A stretch of DNA of 64,000 bases, taken from contig NC_085133.1 of NCBI RefSeq assembly GCF_030269925.1, positions 9,382,001-9,446,000 on the forward strand. The letters run 5' to 3'. The position numbers and the translations under genes were made by a program. Shown here piece by piece: positions 60,515 to 64,000 of the stretch. The DNA is from Bombyx mori. Its lineage: Eukaryota; Arthropoda; Insecta; Lepidoptera; Bombycidae. Numbering within the stretch: the stretch's first letter is position 1; every line of letters starts with the position of its first letter. The notes beneath the pieces were generated by a model. The model searched no databases and was not told the DNA's origin. It saw only the letters and a list, made by a program, of their open reading frames with translations.

Positions 60515-60649
60515 CGAAATCGACATCAAGATTGGTGATCAGTGTACAAAAGTTGCGAACAAAGACTACGCACACGGGAAAAAGTGAGGGTATTTACACA
60601 TTTCAAATTTCACGTGAAGTCGTTTACAAAGAATTCTATTGATAGTAAA

Positions 60650-63600
60650 ATGCCTCGGAAGGGTGCTAAAGAAGACGAAGAATGCTTTGCTGAACCTGCT
60701 CCACAAATTTCCTTCTGCGAATTAGAAAAATCTATGACTGCATTTTCTGGTGACGATGCATACGGCGTGGATACCTTTATAAAGGATTTTGAAGATATCG
60801 CTAATCTCATGCAATGGACGGGCATTGAAAAACTGATCTACGCAAAAAGGCTTTTGAAGGGGACAGCAAAATTGTTCCTGAGATCTTTGACTGGTACGAC
60901 TACATGGGAACTCTTGAAAACGGGATTAAAAGAGGAATTTGGACTACATCTGAACAGCGCAGCCATTCACAAGACCATATCAAATAGGAAGATGAAACCA
61001 GGTGAAACCTACCAACAATATTTTTTGCAACTCAAAGAACTAGCAGTACTCGGAAATATTGAAGATGACGCCCTAATGGAATACATCATTGATGGCATCC
61101 CTGACAATGAAATGAATAAAACTATTCTATATGGAGCTTCCAACATCAAAGAATTTAGGAAAAAACTTGATTTATATGCTGAAATAAAGAAGAAATGTCG
61201 AACGTCAAACAAAGCTTATAATCAATCAACAACATCCAAGCCTACAACATCTGGATGGAAGAAACCATTACCTAAGAAGAGATGTTTCAACTGCGGAGAC
61301 CTAGATCATGAATCTTCAGGCTGCTCTAAAGGAATAAAGTGCTTCCGTTGTAATGACTTTGGTCATAAGTCAACTGACTGTCCCAAAAATATAAAGAAGA
61401 CTCTAGAAATAAAATGTAACAAGGAGAATGATAGCCAAGCACCCTACAAAGAAGTTTTGATCAATAATGTTATGGTAAAATCACTTATTGACACTGGCAG
61501 TGATGTGAACCTAATGAATGAATCTACATTTACTCAAATACAAGGCGACACTTGTAACTACCACCCTGATTTAGTACAAAGCCTGACAGGCATTGGTGAC
61601 TGTGAGGTACATACAAGAGGCTCATGTACTCCAAGAATTGAGATTGATGGTTGCCAATGTGAAGCAACGTTCTATATCATCGAAGATGACAAAATACCAG
61701 TTGATGTAATAATAGGGAACCCAATATTACAGGACATAGAACTCAGTTTTAAGTCTGGTGTTATTTCTGCTAAAAGAATTTTACAAGTCACAATGTTAGA
61801 GGATCAGGCTGAGGAACCAATGATTATAGGAAATTTCAAATATAAAGATCAGATTGAGAAAATACTGACAGAATATGACCCTGGAAAATGTTCTAAAGAA
61901 TCCAGAGTTGAATTAAAGTTATTACTTACTGATGAAACCCCAGTGTACCAGAATCCACGACGCCTATCCCCTTTAGAACTAGAAATTGTAGATAAACAAA
62001 TTAAGGAATGGCTAAAGGATGGTATAATTAAACCAAGTAATTCAGACTTTGCAAGTCCAATAGTACTGGCAAAAAAGAAGAATAAAGGATATCGACTGTG
62101 TGTCGACTATCGAAAACTAAACAAAAAGATAATCAAAGAAAGATTTCCTCTTCCACTCATAGAAGACCAGATAGACAGGTTGAAAGACGCTACAATGTTT
62201 ACAACATTGGACCTGAAAAATGGATTTTTTCATGTTAATGTTTGCAAGGACAGCCAGAAGTATACATCGTTTGTGACTCCTCGTGCCCAATTCGAATTTC
62301 AAAAAATGCCTTTTGGTCTCTCCGTTGGACCCTCTGTGTTCCAGAGATTTGTTAATGATGTGTTTCAGGACCTGATCTTGGATGGTGTGGTGTTGACCTA
62401 TTTAGATGATTTGATCCTGCCATTTAAACTTCCTAAAGAAGGTATTGAGAAGTTACAAAAAGTTTTATACAGAGCTGAAGAATATGGACTAACTTTCAAC
62501 TGGAGTAAATGTCAATTTATGCAGAAGAAAATTAACTATTTGGGTTATATCATTGAGGATGGTAAAATCAGTCCATCAAAAGAGAAAGTGACTGCTGTTG
62601 CTCGTTTTCCAACCCCACACAATATTAAGACTTTACAATCATTTCTTGGACTTACAGGATATTTCAGAAAATTTATCAAAAATTATTCTCTTATAGCAAG
62701 ACCGTTAACCAACCTTTTGAAAAAAGGTGTTGTTTTCAATTACGACGAAGAATGTGAGAAGGCAGTTGAGACCCTCAGAACTATTCTGTGTCAATCACCA
62801 GTTTTGCAGATCTACAATCAAGACTTAGAAACCGAACTCCACACTGATGCAAGTGCTGACGGCTATGGAGCTGTATTATTACAAAGAAACCTGAAAGATA
62901 ATAAGATGCATCCAGTTTACTACATGAGTAGGAAGACTTCACCTGCAGAAAAGAAGTATCATAGTTACTATTTAGAAGTTTTAGCTGTTGTTGAAGCTAT
63001 CAAGAAATTCAGAGTTTACCTGCTTGGAATCCATTTCAAAGTCATCACTGACTGCTCTGCTCTGACAACAACTCTAAAGAAAAAAGACTTACCTCCAAGA
63101 GTAGCACGCTGGGCTCTGTTGCTTGAAGAATATAATTACACTATTGAACATAGACCTGGAATAAGAATGAAGCATGCTGACGCTCTCAGTAGACAACCTG
63201 TAGAAAACATCTTTATACTTACCGACACAACCGCCCGCCTCCGTAGAGCACAAGATGATGACCTAAAAATAAAACTGATTAAAAAGGTCTTAGAAAAAGA
63301 ACATTATGATGACTTTATGATTGAAGCTGGAATATTATGGAAAATAAAAGATGGAAAAAAATTAATGGTGGTACCTAAGAAAATGCAAAATGAAATTATT
63401 AGAAAAAATCATGACAAGGGACATTTTGGATTAATTAAAACAGAAGAATTGATTTCCAGAAACTATTACTTTGAAAACATGAAAGATAAGATCAAATCAG
63501 TATTAGAAAACTGCATAGAGTGTATTTTAATTTCACATAAAAAGGGAAAATCCGAAGGTTTTCTGCATGCCATAGACAAAGGAGACATACCACTATCTAC

Positions 63601-64000
63601 TTACCATATTGACCATTTGGGACCGTTGACATCAACAAATAAGAATTACAAGTATATACTCACAGTTGTAGATGGGTTCACAAAATTTACATGGATTTAC
63701 CCAACAAAGACTTTGTCCACTGATGAAGTTATTGACAAACTGAAGATTCAACAACAGACTTTTGGTTCACCACAGAGGATTATTAGTGACAGAAGTACCT
63801 CCTTTACATCCAACACTTTTAAAGAATTTTGTGAAACTGAAGGAATCTTACATCACATTATTACTACTGGCCAACCTAGAGGTAATGGTCAGGTTGAGAG
63901 AGTCCATCAGATAATAATTGATGCTCTAAGTAAATTATCAGCAGATGATCCCACTAAGTGGTACAAACACATCAGTAATATCCAGAGATGCTTAAATGGT
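60650..64000 (+). CDS. Ty3/Gypsy gag-pol polyprotein, uninterrupted, runs off the window
   Basis: One frame from ATG (60650) to the window end, 1117 codons without a stop; gag and pol are fused with no frameshift. Residues 1-200 are Gag. Two CCHC zinc knuckles follow (C212-C215-H220-C225 and C231-C234-H239-C244). The aspartic protease active site DTGS is at D281. The reverse transcriptase shows YLDD at 584-587, RNase H has HTDAS with D733. Integrase has an H921-H925-C955-C958 zinc domain and catalytic D988, D1047 and E1083, the last two 35 residues apart (DD35E). Domain order PR-RT-RH-IN places it in Ty3/Gypsy. All catalytic residues are present, so this copy could be functional. No envelope-type gene can be judged because the 3' end is missing. 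Confidence 0.95.
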   Translation, partial: MPRKGAKEDEECFAEPAPQISFCELEKSMTAFSGDDAYGVDTFIKDFEDIANLMQWTGIEKLIYAKRLLKGTAKLFLRSLTGTTTWELLKTGLKEEFGLHLNSAAIHKTISNRKMKPGETYQQYFLQLKELAVLGNIEDDALMEYIIDGIPDNEMNKTILYGASNIKEFRKKLDLYAEIKKKCRTSNKAYNQSTTSKPTTSGWKKPLPKKRCFNCGDLDHESSGCSKGIKCFRCNDFGHKSTDCPKNIKKTLEIKCNKENDSQAPYKEVLINNVMVKSLIDTGSDVNLMNESTFTQIQGDTCNYHPDLVQSLTGIGDCEVHTRGSCTPRIEIDGCQCEATFYIIEDDKIPVDVIIGNPILQDIELSFKSGVISAKRILQVTMLEDQAEEPMIIGNFKYKDQIEKILTEYDPGKCSKESRVELKLLLTDETPVYQNPRRLSPLELEIVDKQIKEWLKDGIIKPSNSDFASPIVLAKKKNKGYRLCVDYRKLNKKIIKERFPLPLIEDQIDRLKDATMFTTLDLKNGFFHVNVCKDSQKYTSFVTPRAQFEFQKMPFGLSVGPSVFQRFVNDVFQDLILDGVVLTYLDDLILPFKLPKEGIEKLQKVLYRAEEYGLTFNWSKCQFMQKKINYLGYIIEDGKISPSKEKVTAVARFPTPHNIKTLQSFLGLTGYFRKFIKNYSLIARPLTNLLKKGVVFNYDEECEKAVETLRTILCQSPVLQIYNQDLETELHTDASADGYGAVLLQRNLKDNKMHPVYYMSRKTSPAEKKYHSYYLEVLAVVEAIKKFRVYLLGIHFKVITDCSALTTTLKKKDLPPRVARWALLLEEYNYTIEHRPGIRMKHADALSRQPVENIFILTDTTARLRRAQDDDLKIKLIKKVLEKEHYDDFMIEAGILWKIKDGKKLMVVPKKMQNEIIRKNHDKGHFGLIKTEELISRNYYFENMKDKIKSVLENCIECILISHKKGKSEGFLHAIDKGDIPLSTYHIDHLGPLTSTNKNYKYILTVVDGFTKFTWIYPTKTLSTDEVIDKLKIQQQTFGSPQRIISDRSTSFTSNTFKEFCETEGILHHIITTGQPRGNGQVERVHQIIIDALSKLSADDPTKWYKHISNIQRCLNG

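Overview
The window is nuclear DNA of a lepidopteran, most probably the silkworm genus Bombyx. The evidence is more than 25 copies of a tRNA-derived SINE that I recognise as Bm1, Lep1-like and other Helitron ends (CTAG or CTAA termini inserted between A and T), jockey-like and R1-clade LINE 3' ends, and small intron-split genes in an AT-rich background. Most of the sequence is transposon-derived, so the real genes are few and interrupted by long introns.

Host genes. (1) A complete gene for a 277-residue secreted protein lies on the minus strand. Its seven coding exons, rebuilt from splice sites, are 44290-44129, 43200-43084, 40392-40296, 35749-35640, 33814-33707, 27536-27432 and 26894-26759. 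All splice phases agree and the coding sequence totals 834 nt. It has a signal peptide, one mature cysteine, a KR dibasic site and a tyrosine-rich C-terminus; I cannot name it. (2) The terminal exon of a divergent MFS sugar-transporter-like gene lies at 10732-9513 (minus), with a phase-compatible upstream exon at 12144-12021. (3) Three weaker candidate terminal exons lie at 24032-24100 (+), 48528-48350 (-) and 56255-56406 (+).

Layout. 1-9.5 kb: Helitrons, a hAT MITE with 8-bp target duplication, two TA-flanked inverted-repeat elements, LINE and SINE fragments. 9.5-12.2 kb: MFS gene. 12.2-24 kb: dense LINE 3' ends (families called LINE-A, LINE-B, LINE-C here, plus R1-clade), SINEs, Helitrons. 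24-26.7 kb: AT-rich, nearly repeat-free sequence downstream of the secreted-protein gene. 26.7-44.3 kb: that gene, its introns full of TEs, including a 5'-truncated LINE with an uninterrupted reverse-transcriptase ORF and a 15-bp target duplication (41092-42625). 44.3-51.8 kb: candidate promoter, then SINE, LINE and Helitron fragments. 51.8-56.3 kb: a tandem array of a 546-bp chimeric unit (LINE-A fragment + intron/splice-acceptor segment + Helitron fragment). 56.3-60.3 kb: SINEs, LINE-C and Helitrons. 60.3-64 kb: 5' LTR, tRNA-Pro-type primer site and an uninterrupted gag-pol ORF of a Ty3/Gypsy retrotransposon that runs off the window.

The most notable items are the chimeric tandem array, the apparently young Gypsy element, the reconstructed secreted-protein gene whose introns carry TEs up to about 40 bp from several splice acceptors, and the shared 3' tail of Bm1 and LINE-C, which suggests a SINE-LINE partnership.
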